The translations under genes and the position numbers were made by a program. A stretch of 64,000 nt of DNA from the NCBI RefSeq assembly GCF_003255815.1, contig NC_037669.1, positions 127,978,086 to 128,042,085 on the forward strand. The letters are read 5' to 3'. The stretch is from Theropithecus gelada. Lineage: Eukaryota > Chordata > Mammalia > Primates > Cercopithecidae. How positions within the stretch are numbered: position 1 is the stretch's first letter; each line of letters opens with the position of its first letter. The notes beneath the pieces are model-generated. The model made no database searches and was not told where the DNA came from. It saw nothing but the letters and a program-made list of their open reading frames with translations. Shown piece after piece: positions 34,701-46,999 of the stretch.

Positions 34701-37700
34701 GAACAGTGTAATTAAATAGAAAATCAGTAATAAAAATATTTTAAAACTCTAAAAACATCACCAAATACATAGTACATATTTAAAGAAAAGCATTATAGTG
34801 TGATGAAACATATCACATCCTGAAAATTGGAGCTGAAAAAGTACTAAAATGGAAATACATAGTATTTGATTCACATATTAAATATAATGCCAAAAATTAA
34901 TGATTTTGCATCAATCTCAAAAAACAAACCAAAATAAAATAGAAACTAGAAGCCAATAAAAAGATAAATAAGTGAAAATACATAAAATAAGAAGTTATAG
35001 ATGATATATAGATGGTTATAGATACAGCTAGATACAGAGACACAGATAAATATAGCATTTCTTCCTTAAGTTTCTAGTGCAGAGAATTGTTGAAAAAACT
35101 ATTGGAAACAAGTAGTAACTATAATTTCAGAATAAGTATATATTATATGGTACAGTCTAAGCATAAATTTAAAAACAATAAAACAGAGCTCTGCATTTGC
35201 TTAGATAAAATATGCATGAAATAATTAAGTTAACTTTTAAAAGAAATTGAACATCTCTTCTGGATTTATGAAATAAATGTAAGTGGCACTGTGTGCACTG
35301 TTTTTGATAATTCAGGTCTTAGCATTATAAATTAGCTGCCTCCTAGGTCTCTATGCATATTTATAAGCATCATTATGAATATTTTTAATTGACTTTTACC
35401 TTTTAGAATGTCACTTATATTTTAAATGTTGTTAAATTAGATCAATGTTTCCTAAATAAATTACATTTCATGTCTACTATTTTTATTCAGTCCACCATTA
35501 CTTTTAGCAGACAAGAATATCGACTGTCAAAAAAGAAAACTACCAGTTAAGAAAATAATCATTTAGTGAAATACAACACTTGGAAGCCAAAAAAAAAAAA
35601 AAATCTTATCTTAACATATCTAGAAAAGTATCTTCACAATGCTATTTTTTCCAAAAGAAAAAAATTTAATTATTAACAATAGAAAATAAAATAAAATTTA
35701 CAGTGAAAAATCTGTAATTCCTTACTCTTATAAATGCATATTCGAATTTGTTTGGAAGAGTAATCATACTTTCATTTTGAAAGATAATGAAAAATACATG
35801 ATTTGAACAAAGATCTAAACTTATCCAATGATTTTGAGAAAATATTTTAAGACAGTCTGTTCAAAGTATATGACTTTTTTTTACTGTGTAAGAATTAAAA
35901 AGACCCTGAAATTTGCTATATTATATGAAATCTAATTTTTAAATTTCTAGTATTAATGATTATTACATGAATAAAAAAGAGAGTGTAAGTACACTTATTT
36001 TTAAAACTGTAAAAATATATGGTAAAAATAACCTAATGGGTTTACTACATGTCACAATGAAATGGAATTTATGAGATTATGCAGGGCTAAGTCTGAAGCA
36101 ATTGTCATATCTTTGAGGAATGGACAACTTGAAAATACACTTAGTTCTTTAAAAACATCACATCTCAAGAACAAATAAAATATTTAATGACGGTCTCTTT
36201 TTTAACTGATTAGCTTTTTATCTTCGGAGAGGTAGGACTTTCCTTTTCTTTTCCTTCTTGACTCTTGTTGCTAACAGTATATGGGAGCCAAACAATCTAT
36301 CATTACTCCAGTAGTTCCTGGAAAGGCATAGGTCAAAGGCTATTAAAATTGAACTATATTAATAACTCATAGAATATTACTGAAAATTTATGTTTGTATA
36401 ATTGTATTTTAAATAGAATGTCTTTTAAAATAATAAATTTTAATAAATCAATAGTGCATTTCTGTTCAGGTTTAATTTTTGTGACTTAGTCCTTTAAAAA
36501 TGTTTTCTGAAGTTCTCTGTAGATACAGGCATGGAAACTGTAGTCTGTCTTCTTCGATTGGTGAAAGAAAAAAATAGTATAGACAGAAAATTGTAAAGTA
36601 TGTTTTTATTAATAGTTGAAAAGTGCTTGTAATTGTGTTAGCTTTTCAATGCATTTCAAGAAGCTTGTAAAAGCATCTTAGAGGGAAGTGAAAATGTATA
36701 TTAATCTTGGCATGAAGTGGAGAATACATATTTACATTTGGTATTGTTTTGATTTGGCATTTCAACCTGTAAGAATCCTTAGTAGAGAGGAAAACACCAG
36801 GGGAGCCATCTGCTGATAAAAATATGACCAGTGGACATGACTTATTTCTCCTGTTAAATTTACAGAATCTTAGTACAGCTTATTAACTGAAGACGTCAGT
36901 TTATGAAGAAACATAGTAAGGCAACACTAACGAAGGAGTGAAACAAAGTGGGAGGCCTAACATATATATTAATACTTTTTTCTGACTTAAGGACATTGAA
37001 GTTATTTTATTCTATTTAAAACAATGTATTTTGAATATTGTATTTACACTTATGCATCCATGCAGTAACCAATTTCTAAGTAGGTAAATATTCTTTCAAT
37101 TAAATATATTATCAAATTTGTAAAAATATTGGTAACTTATAAATACAGACTTCTAGCTTTTGTGTTCAAATTTTCAGTTTGACATCTAAGTCTAGATTTT
37201 AATAATTGCAAATGTTCATGAGAGGCTGGTGATATTTATTTTTCAAATAAAATATTAAATTAATTCTCTAAGATATTTATTTTTGTTAATTTAATACCAG
37301 CACATGAAAATCATAGCAAAAGACTATTTTTTGAAGATACCTTTTCAGGACCATGATTTTAAAAGATCAAGACAACAAAGTTTATTTTTTTTGTTGTTCA
37401 TATGTTTTATGAACAGATTAATAATTGACAGCAATGTTTTCTCTTTCATATATTTCAGACCCTTGATAATAGTTATATTCAAAATAAGTTTTAAATTTTC
37501 ATGTATTGGTTGTTGAAATTAATGAAGCATATTGACAGAAGAATAACTTATAAACATGCATTGAATCTTGGAACAAAATTGCGCATATAAATGGCCTATG
37601 TCAGCTTCTACTATATTGTCAGAAAATAGATGAATTGAATGAATTTGCTTGGTAGAATAGCACATTTGAAATTTTTAGAGAAAACTAATTTGTGTGAGTT

Positions 37701-38599
37701 TAACAATTATATTACATAGAAAATATATGAACAACTGTCTGTCATTAATTTTCTTTACTATTTATGTATTTGATTTTTAAAGAATTGCTTAGTAAATAAT
37801 CAAAGAGTAATAGTTGGTGATTACATGTTGATTATCTTCCTTAGTATAATTAAAGTATGATTGCTTTTTTTAAAAATTTGCTTTCATAATCTTGAAAATA
37901 TAATTTTCAAGAATTTTTTAATTATAAGATTGTTCTGCAAGCATATAAATTTTAATCTGCAAGGTATTTTGCAGATTAACACTGAACTATTCATCTTAAA
38001 ACTTGACTGTCAATATTACACCAAGAAATGAGAAATATACTTACTTTAGCAATATTTCTATAGACAAGTAGAAAGAAAGCAAGCCAGAAATTCATATTGC
38101 TGTAGCAAACCAGCATCATGGAAAAGATCAGACTAGAGTACTAGAAAATGCCTGCAAGCAGAAAATCTAGATGCTCATATTAGAAGAGTTACTGCAGGTG
38201 ACATCTATTCCACACTCGAATGTCATAAAGACAGTGGTGCAAAGGGACAGTCAGCACTGGGTCAGCAGATACTGAAAAGTAGATTTAGAGCATGTCAGCA
38301 TAAATGTACTAGTAAAACTCATGAGCATGAATGATGGTGCCCTCAAGGAGCCTATAAACACATACACATCCAAGTGGAATTTTGAATGATCCCTGTGTGA
38401 TTCTTTGAATAACCTGGGTAATACTAGTTTAATACAAACACATGACACATTGTAACAACCAAAACTTGTTATAGAGTATGGCTACATGAAATTTCATATA
38501 GAAACCAAACAATTTGAAATCAAATAGGAGAAATAACTATGCCTGCAGCTTATAAAGGAAAATAAGTTGTCAAAATTTAAAATAATAGATGCATTTGTT
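34701..38599. other. Long AT-rich stretch without recognisable features
   Basis: About 3.9 kb with no transposon or gene identified by eye. This is one of the longest repeat-poor stretches in the window. The frames at 37304-37516 and 38251-38448 show no domain. Confidence 0.5.
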
Positions 38600-38805
38600 T
38601 TCATGTATTTAATATTTATATGGCATTAATACAACTGCCATTGTTTTAAGTATTTTACACATATTAACTCATTTAATATATAGTAAACAAATATAACTCA
38701 TGCATTACTGATAAAAAACTGAGAGATTTTAAGAATTGATCAAGTCCAAGTCATGTAACTAATTATCAAAGGATCTGGGACGAAAATTCAGGGTCTTTCC
38801 ATATG
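38600..38805 (+). mobile_element. MIR SINE, plus strand
   Basis: Diverged but ordered MIR features: tgttttaagtattttacacatattaactcatttaat, then gataaaaaactgagagatttt, then gatcaagtccaagtcatgtaactaattatcaaaggatctgggacgaaaattcagg. The tRNA-derived head is weak. An ancient mammalian-wide element. Confidence 0.75.
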
Positions 38806-39900
38806 CTGCAGAAGATCATACATGATTATGAAATTAATGGAATCAGACAGCAAAACAAAGTTTATAAAGCACATAAAAATTTATTTCAAAATAGTATTTG
38901 TAATATTCTCAAAGAAAAGAAGCAAGTAGTGAGATTGAATCTTTTATGAGTTTGAACGTAGGTTTTTAATAACAGGAGAATTTTGGAATATCATTGTGTT
39001 GCTCCAGCACATGACATTGGTGTAAAGTAGGAACAATAAAAGCCATCATTATTTGGAGTTCCCATGTGTTTCCCACATTAAAAATGAATGCATTAGTAGA
39101 TTTTTATTTTAGGTGGATCAACTCATCTTAATATTCCAGGGACATTTACTGCTGTACCACTGAATGTCCAGCATCCTGAGAACCTCACAAGTCCCAGGCA
39201 AACAGGAACAGATTATCACTCTCACTCTGCAGTCAAAGGCAACAACAGACACTGGTTATGTGCCACTTTCTGGTAGAAAACATTATAAAACCATTGAGAT
39301 GGTTGCATCTGTTATCAAATTTTCTGTATATTAATCTATATTTTTTATTTTATAAACAGATATGTTGGGATACCAATAGTAAAACAGAATGAAGTAGATT
39401 TAGTGCCCCAGAAGAAAAAAAAAACTAGAAAAGCTGCATTAAGAACATCTATGTAAAAACATCACAGAAATATTGAAGTCTCCAAGATAGGAGGGGCCAA
39501 CTTTCTGGTGAGGGGATTATGGAAGACAGCTGAAATGACATTCTGAGGTAACATTTTTTTTTTCCATAAGTGTATTTGTGGATCTGGACTTAAGTCACTT
39601 AAGGCTTAGAATCTGAACTTTTCCTAGACAGAGGGACTCTGCTAGGTACAGTGAAACCAGTGGACACACCAGTATTCTTTTGGGGTTGAAATACAAAAAT
39701 GTAGAATGAAGGGCAAGATCTTGATGAGAAGAAAGAGATGGAAAACTCAGCATAACAACCAGACTATCTCCGTTTCACACCCATATACAACTCTTAAGCT
39801 GCACAAGTTCAGGGTCTAACAATCAAGCAAAAAGCCTCTGAATGACAAGCCATAGCATTCCTGCAATCTCAGCAAGCAAAGGAGGAAAAGATTAGAGGTC
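38806..39900. other. No recognisable features
   Basis: About 1.1 kb. A slightly GC-richer piece near 39110-39250 could be an old DNA transposon or other repeat but matched nothing I can name. No gene found. Confidence 0.4.
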
Positions 39901-41303
39901 AGATCCCTCTATTTGTTTTTTAATTTTTTAAATTTATTTTAATTTCTGGGATAAGTGTGCAGAACGTACAGGTTTGTTACATAGGTATACATGTCCCATG
40001 GTGATTTGTGGCACCTATCAGCCTGTCATGTAGGTTTTAAGCCCCACATGCATTAGGTATTTGTCCTAATATTCTCCCTTCCTTTGCTTCCCACCCTCCC
40101 ACAAGACCTTGTGCATGATGTTCCCCTCCCTGTGTCCATGTGTTCTCATCGTTCAACTCCTACTTATGAGTGAGAACATGCAGTGTTTGATTTTCTGTGT
40201 CTGTGTTTGCTTGCTGGGAATGATGGCTTCTGGCTTCATCCATGTCCCTACAAAGGACATGATTTCACCACTGATCCCACAGTAATACAAACTAACATCA
40301 GCGAATACTCCAAACACTTCTATGCAAATAAACTAGGAAATCTAGAAGAAATGGATAAATTCCTGAACACATAAACCCTCCCAAGACTAAACCAGGAAGA
40401 AGTCAAATCCCTGAAGAGACCAATAACAAGTTCTGAAATTGAGACAGTAATTAACAGCCTAACAACCAAAAAAAGCCCAGGACCAGATGGACTTACAGCC
40501 AAATTCTAGTAGAGGTACAAAGAGGAGCTGGCACCATTCCTTCTGAAACTCTTCCAAACAACAGAAAAATAGGGACTCCTCCCTAACTCATTTTTTGAGG
40601 CCATCATCATCCTGATAGCAAAACCTGGCAGAGATGAAAAAAAAAAAAAATTCAGGCCAATATCCCTGAAAGAACATCTATGGGAAAATCCTCAATAAAA
40701 TACTGGCAAACTGAATTCAGCAGCACATCAAAAAAGCTTATCCAACATGATCAAGTTGGCTTCATCCTGAGGATGCAAGGCTGGTTCAACATATACAAAT
40801 CAATAAACGTAATCCATCACATAAACAAAAGCAATGACAAAATTACATGATTATCTCAATAGATGCAAAAAAGACCTTTGATAAAATTCAACATCCTTTC
40901 ATGTTAAAAATTCTAAATAAATGAGGTATTGATGGAACATATCTCAAAATAGTAAGAGTTATTTATGACAGACCTATAGCCAATATTATACTTAATGGGC
41001 AAAAGCTGGAAGCATTCCCTTTGAAAACCAGCCCAAGACAAGGATGCCCTCTCTCATCACTACTATTCAACACAGTATTGGAAGTTCTGGCCAGGGAAAT
41101 CAGGCAAGAGAAATGACATGTATTCAAATAGGAAGAGAGGGAGTCGAATTGTCTCAGTTTGCAGATGACAGGATTGTATATTTAGAAAACCTCATTGACT
41201 CAGCCCAAAATCTTGTAAGCTGATAAGGAACTTCAGCGAAGTCTCAGGATACAAAATCAATGTTCAAAACTCAAGCATTTCTATACACCAGATCCTTCTA
41301 TTT
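39901..41303 (-). mobile_element. Primate L1 with inverted 5' segment and target-site duplication
   Basis: Flanks agatccctctattt (39901-39914) and agatccttctattt (41290-41303) are the target duplication with one change. From 39915 to about 40263 is antisense L1 3' UTR and ORF2 end (gtacaggtttgttacataggtatacatg, cctacttatgagtgagaacatgc). From about 40264 to 41289 is sense ORF2 covering the reverse transcriptase region. The ORF2 sequence between the two pieces is absent, so the inversion joint carries a large internal deletion, as is frequent in twin priming. Confidence 0.93.
40264..41289 (+). pseudogene. L1 ORF2 reverse transcriptase fragment, inverted
   Basis: Sense ORF2 from the pre-RT linker (accactgatcccacagtaatac) through the RT core. 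The catalytic FADD motif is encoded by tttgcagatgac near 41158-41169. In-frame stops (for example in aaattctagtag and aataaatgagg) and indels disable it. An A run near 40639-40651 shifts the frame. Confidence 0.9.
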
Positions 41304-42726
41304 CAAAGTCTTGAAATAAGTGCCCTAGAAGCAGACTGATAAAAAAGACACAGCCTGAGTGTTATAGCTCTTTAATAGTTCTTTCACAATTTGTCTAGTA
41401 GGTTTTCCAGTTTTCACCAGAAAATCCCCCATGGAGAAAAAAATAAAAGGTAGACACAACCAAATGTTCTTTGAGGGTCAAACGTGATAAACCCTCAAAG
41501 AAATGTCTACCAGCAACCATTTCTGGAATATAGAAATATAGGCTGTAAGCTTATAGGCTGTAAGCTATATGCACAGATGAGAGGTTCAGCTCATATGTGG
41601 ATCCAATAAAGACTATCCAGCTTTTTCAAATTTAGAGAGAAACATGCAAACAGAATCCTAAGAACATTTTACCAATAGCTGAGGTGTACCTTTTTCTCTC
41701 CTAGAGTTTAGATGGCTTCCTGATTTATAACAGCTTTGAATGTATTAAAGTTGACGTAACTAGCCACATTGAATCCTAATATAAAATGCTCCACAGTATC
41801 ATCAACGTCAGACTAGCCCATATTCGGACCAGCCTTCTTTCTTATGTTTTTCGTTGCAAAGCACTTTTTTTTTTCAGTATAAGTCTCTGTGAGGTTTATC
41901 TTTAAATTGCATGTTTTGCTGTGAAGAGTTGAATCCATATTTTGATAATGTTCATTATTCCTTACATCATTCTGTGCCTGCTTAATTTCCAGATTTAATG
42001 AGAAAACAAAATGTATACATTTTAAAGTAAGTTCATTGTTACAAATACCATAATTAGTCCCAAGTTTCCTAAAGTTTCTATTTATTTTAATGTGTTGCAT
42101 GAGTATTTTTTAAATGTCTTCCAGACACTGTGTTTACCTTCTGGTCAATTTAATTAAGCAAATGTTTACGAGCAAATTCTATATATCAGAAACTTTTCAG
42201 AATGTTTTTATTTCAACAAAATAATGTATATGATTCTAATCATTACCTTGTGGACAATTCTTCTGCAAATTTACAAGTGAGGTCCACATAGTTTCTTCAC
42301 AATTTATGCTTTTATTCCTGTTCATTTCTCTCTCATCTGTGACTTCCTGAAAGCAATTATTGACACCCAAGTCCATGACTTCCTACCAAAAATAATGTAA
42401 TTGGCTAAGACAAACATTATAGTGAGGTAAATCATTGCATTTTGAAAGTCAACCAGAAAGTGACCAGATCCAACTGGGTTACATAGAAAAAAATAGAAAA
42501 TAACATTTTGAAATGAAAGTGAAACAAACTTCTAGTTACCTTATCATACATGGTAAAATAGGCTCTGGCATCAGTATTTTTTTTTGTTTGTTTGGGGGTT
42601 AGGAGTGAAAACATCTGCCTGTGCTACATATTGACCAGAGATATATTGCATTAGTAGCTTTCTGTTGCAAATTTTGTGACAATTTAAGCACCAGAAATCA
42701 ATAGTTTAGTGTCTTTGAGAAATTGA
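41304..42726. other. No recognisable features
   Basis: About 1.4 kb of AT-rich DNA. A 15-bp tandem duplication (tataggctgtaagct, 41537-41566) is visible. The 95-codon minus frame at 41813-42100 has no recognisable domain. Confidence 0.45.
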
Positions 42727-42985
42727 TGTCTTCCTGTCTTCCTTTCTTCCTCCCTCCCTTCCCCTTCCCATTCCCCTTCTTCTTCCTTCCTCCCTCCCTT
42801 CCCCTTCCCCTTCCCCTTCCCCTCCCCTTCCCCCCCCTCCCTCCCTCCCTCCCTCCCTCCCTCCCTTCCTTCCTTCCTTCCTTCCTTCCTTCCTTCCTTC
42901 CTTCCTTCCTTCCTTCCTTCCTTCCTTCGTTCCTTCCTCTCTCTCTCCTTCTCTCTCTCTCTCTCTCTCTCCCTCCCTTCTTTCT
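42727..42985 (+). repeat. Polypyrimidine tract: (CCTT)n, (CCCT)n, (CTTT)n, (CT)n
   Basis: About 260 bp almost purely of C and T on the plus strand, including over 20 nearly uninterrupted ttcc units (42866-42927) and a run of ccct units. Long homopurine-homopyrimidine tracts can adopt triplex (H-DNA) structures. The Arg/Glu/Gly/Lys frames of 115-124 codons on the minus strand and the Pro/Leu/Ser frame on the plus strand are translations of this tract and not proteins. Confidence 0.97.
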
Positions 42986-43682
42986 CTTGGGGATTGTTTG
43001 AAAAACTGATTCATAATTGTAACAAAAACTGATGGAATTGTGGTCAATATCAACTAAGAAGGTTATTTGCATCCAATCTCTGTAAACTATAGCTCATCAT
43101 TTTAAGGTTAGTGATCTGTCAATAATCATTTTCCCTGGAATCTTGACTGTGTCTTCATAAACTTACAAAGTATAAATATAAAACTTCGAGAAATATTTTG
43201 AAAAAAATTTTGAAGACATAAATGATAAAATAATACCTCTTTACAAAGTTTAGCATTAAACCTTTTTAAAAAGTTTCAAACTATCTTTTTTTAATATTTG
43301 AAAGTTACTTAGAGGACATTATATATTATATTATATCTTTTGCTTTTAACACTTTTTATTTGGCTTTCATGTTAAAATATAATGTTCAAATAAATATTTG
43401 ATTTTTTTCTTATAAATATTTCACTTTAATGTGTATGCCATCAGTTAGGGGAATATTTACCAAACCCAAAACTATACATGTATACTCTATAGGTAATTAT
43501 GAAATAAAGAGATTTTGTTACTATTTAATGGTATCAGACTTACAGATTATTCTTCAGGCCCACAGTTCTCTTCCACAATTGGTGTGGAATGCTGCCCTTT
43601 CTCCATACTCATGGTAATTTAATTTTTCATACTCGTCTTCTCGTATTCATTCTAGAATACTTTCACTCTCTTCTCATACAGC
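42986..43682. other. No recognisable features
   Basis: About 700 bp of AT-rich DNA. No repeat or gene recognised. Confidence 0.45.
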
Positions 43683-44830
43683 ATAGGAAATAATCAACAA
43701 AATGAAGAGAAAATGCATAGAATGGGAGAAAATATATGCAAACTACCCATCTGACAAGGAATTAATAACCAGAATATATAAGGGAATCAAACGACTCTAT
43801 AGGAAAAAAATATATAATAATCTGATAAAAAATTGACAAAAGATTTGAATAGACATTTCTCAAAAGAAGACATACAAATGGTAAACATGCATGTGACAAG
43901 GGGCTCAACCTCATAATGAGAGAAATGCAAAAATCTACAATGAGATACTATCTTTCCCCAGTTGGAAAGGCTTACATCCAAAAGACAGGTAGGTAATAGC
44001 ATACATTGGTAAGGATATGGAGAATAGGTGACCCTTGTACACTATTGGTGGGAATATAAGTCAGTACAACCACTATGGAGAACAGTATGGAGATTGCTCA
44101 AAAACCTAAAAATTGAGACCATATAATTCAGCTATCCCACCATTGGGTCTATACTCAAAATAAAGCAAATCAGTATATCAAATAAATATCTGCACACTCA
44201 GGTTTGTTGCAGCACTTACAATAGTTAAGAATTGGATGTAACCTAAGTGTCCATCAACAGATGAATGGATAAAGAAAATGTGGTACATATACACAATGGA
44301 GTAGTATTCAGCCATAAAAAAGAAGGGCATCCAGTCCATTGCAACAGCATGATTAGTACCTGAGATCATTATGTTACATAAAATAAACCAGGCACAGAAA
44401 AATGAACATTTTGTGTTCTCACTTATTTGGGGGTTTAAAAATCAAATCAGTTGAAACCATGAATATAGAGAGTAGAAGAACGGTTATCAGAGGCTGGAAA
44501 TGGTGCTGGATGTTGGAGGGAGAGGTGGGAATAATTAATGGTTACAAAAAAGTAGAAAAAATCAATAAGACCTACTGTTTGATAGCACAATAGGGTGTTT
44601 ATATTGAATAATAACTTAATTGTATATTTTCAAATAACTGAAATAATGTAATTGGATTATTTGTATCTCAAAGTATAAATGCTTGAAGGGATGCATACCC
44701 CATTCTCCATGATGTATTTATTTCAAATTACATGGCTGTATCAAAACATCTCATGTATCCTGTAAATACATACACCCACTATGTACCCACACATTATTTT
44801 TAAAGTAAATAAATAAAAACAGAAAAATGT
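43683..44830 (+). mobile_element. 5'-truncated primate L1 (L1PB/L1MA-type), plus strand
   Basis: Sense L1 ORF2 end plus 3' UTR: gcatagaatgggagaaaatatatgc, gacatttctcaaaagaagacatac, ggataaagaaaatgtggtacatatacac, ccggttatcagaggctgg-like text, and the 3' end tcatgtatcctgtaaatacatacaccc. ORF2 is interrupted by stops. The same region of L1 is present at 19-20.5 kb in the same orientation. Confidence 0.9.
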
Positions 44831-44877
44831 AGGAAAACAGAATGGCCACGTTATATCAAAAAGTATGCTGATATAGC

Positions 44878-45195
44878 TATATTTACATTTTTCTTTTTTT
44901 TTGAGACAGTCTCACTTTGTTACCCAGGCTGGAGTGCAGTGGCACGATCTTGGCTCACTGTAACCTCCGCCTCCCGGGTTGAAGCAATTCTCCTGCCTCA
45001 GCCTCCCGAATAGCTGGGACTACAGGTGCCTGCCACCATATATGGCTAATTTTTGTAGTTTTAGTACAGACAGGATTTCGCCATATTGGTCACGCTGGTC
45101 TTGAACTCCTGATCTTGTGATCCACCCTCCTTGGCCTCCAAAAGTGCTGGGATTACAGGCATGAGCCATCGCACCTGGCCTATATTTACATTTTT
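44878..45195 (-). mobile_element. AluS, minus strand, with target-site duplication
   Basis: A full-length antisense Alu between tatatttacattttt at 44878-44892 and 45181-45195. Body from tttttgagacagtctcactttg to gccatcgcacctggcc. The minus frame 45020-45241 is an Alu artefact. Confidence 0.94.
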
Positions 45196-45532
45196 TTAAA
45201 ATAATATTCTGGGTTAACAAAATTATTAGGGATAAACACACATTATATCATTTAGAAATGCATAATTTCAACAATTAAAAATATGAGATGCCCAAATTGA
45301 TGCACAGTATAAAATGTTTTTTTAGATGTAATAGTATGAAATTTAGCTGAAAAGTACAGAAATTGTCAAAACCTCAATAAGCCAAATATGTTCACATAGC
45401 TCTTATTCACAGATAAAGTATTGAAAACATCTAAATAACATATTAACTAGCCTGAGCTAATAAATATTTATATAAAATTTCCCAAATTGGTGTATATTAT
45501 ATACCCATTCATGTTTAATAAGAACACATTAT
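45196..45532. other. No recognisable features
   Basis: About 340 bp of AT-rich DNA between two Alus. No repeat or gene recognised. Confidence 0.4.
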
Positions 45533-45846
45533 GGCCGGGCGCGGTGGCTCACGCCTGTAATCCCAGCACTTTGGGAGGCGGAGGCAGGCGAAATCACGAG
45601 GTCAGGAGATCAAGATCATCCTGACTAACACGGTGAGACCTCCTCTCTACTAAAAATACAAAAATTAGCCAGGCGTGGTGGAGGGTGCCTGCAGTCCCAG
45701 CTACTCCGGAGGCTGAGGCAGGAGAATGGCGTGAACCCGGGAGGCGGAGCTTGCAGTGAGCCGAGATCGCGCCACTGCACTCCAGCCTGGGCGACAGTGT
45801 GATACGCCACCTCAATAAATAAATAAATAAATAAATAAAAATTAAA
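45533..45846 (+). mobile_element. AluY with (AAAT)n tail
   Basis: A full-length low-divergence Alu starting ggccgggcgcggtggctcacgcctg. The tail has become an (AAAT)n microsatellite (45814-45840). Possible target-site duplication: aataagaacacattat before, aataagcattat after, imperfect. Antisense frames at 45594-45815 are artefacts. Confidence 0.92.
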
Positions 45847-46049
45847 AAATAAGCATTATTTAACTCCTATAAAAAGAACATATACTGAATTTGAAAATAC
45901 AAATCTACACATTTTTTTAAATTATTTAAATTAGAATTAACTGAAAATCAAATAATTACAAAATCATGCTTCATTCAATTTATAAACGAAGTTACTGAAA
46001 TCTGTTACAAATTAAACAATTAAAGTTTACAAGTAATATGAATGAACCT

Positions 46050-46740
46050 GGAATAGCAGCTAACTCATTTTATGAAACATTACTTTAATGTCAAACAAAC
46101 CATTGCAATTCAAGAAATTATAGACCAATGTTCCGAATAAACATAGATGGAAATATTCTTAACAAACTGTGTTTGAAATTTTAATTTAACGATATACAAA
46201 AGAATAAGTACGTCATCAACAAGTAAGTTTTATCCCAGGAATACAGTACTGAGTGTGCATTAAAATTTAAACAATGTATTCCTCCATTTTAGAAGACTAA
46301 AAAGAGAAAAAAAGCTAGAAGTAGAAAAACATTTGCCATAAGCCAACATCTTTTAACAGAAATTTATAAAAATATGTATTAGCCAATAAAAAAAGAGAAA
46401 ACTTCATGGACTTGTTAAAGAACATCTGTGAAAAATCTAGACTTAACAAAATGCTTTCTCTCAAAGATAAGAAACACAATAAGAATGTCTAATGTTGTCA
46501 TTTCCATTCAACATTATACTGAAAACTCTAGCCAATCCAATAAAATAAACAAGTAAAATTAATCTACATTGAAAATAAATAAATAAATAAATAAATTTGT
46601 CTTTATTTGTAGAAGACACAATTATTTATATAAAAAAAATCTTATGACGTGTGCAAAAATGCTGCTAGAACTAATAAGTGAAATAGTAAGGGTGCAGTAT
46701 AGAAGATTGTTATACAAAATAAACTGTATTACTACATTGT
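46050..46740 (+). mobile_element. L1M, plus strand, ORF2 reverse transcriptase region
   Basis: Strongly diverged sense L1M ORF2: attatagaccaatgttccgaataaacatagatgg, ttttatcccaggaatacag, catttccattcaacattatactgaaaactctagcc, gtctttatttgtagaagacacaattatttatat (the region of the RT active site) and tgctagaactaataagtgaa. An (AAAT)n tract lies at 46571-46597. The element resumes after the ERV-L fragment. Confidence 0.78.
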
Positions 46741-46999
46741 AGTATATTTGGATTGATTCCAGTTTGGGGTCATACAATTAAACTGTGTTAAACATTAGTT
46801 AACATGTTTTTTAATCATTTCACTCTCCAATATGACTTCATGGTAATTACTTAGGATGAAATGGCAAAATATTCCAGATTGAAAAAAGTTACAATATCAT
46901 TGGAAATTTTTAATACTTTGAAATACATAATTATGTGTATTAACTGCTCAATATAACTGCAAAGCATTGCTTAAGTAATGGACAAATACCATACAGCAG
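46741..46999. other. Unresolved sequence at the ERV-L edge
   Basis: AT-rich, with a scrap like antisense L1 (tttggattgattccagtttggggt). It may be part of the L1M, of a separate L1, or of the degraded ERV-L fragment. Confidence 0.35.

Noticed and set aside
35015..35060. GATA-like repeat (agatacagctagatacagagacacagataaata)
   Set aside because: Too irregular and too short to call a microsatellite.
42866..42927. Regularly spaced repeats considered as a CRISPR-like array
   Set aside because: The unit is only 4 bp with no spacers; it is a microsatellite in vertebrate DNA.
42698..43072. 124- and 115-codon frames rich in Arg, Glu, Gly and Lys
   Set aside because: They translate a pure purine tract; every frame stays open there because stop codons are scarce in such DNA.
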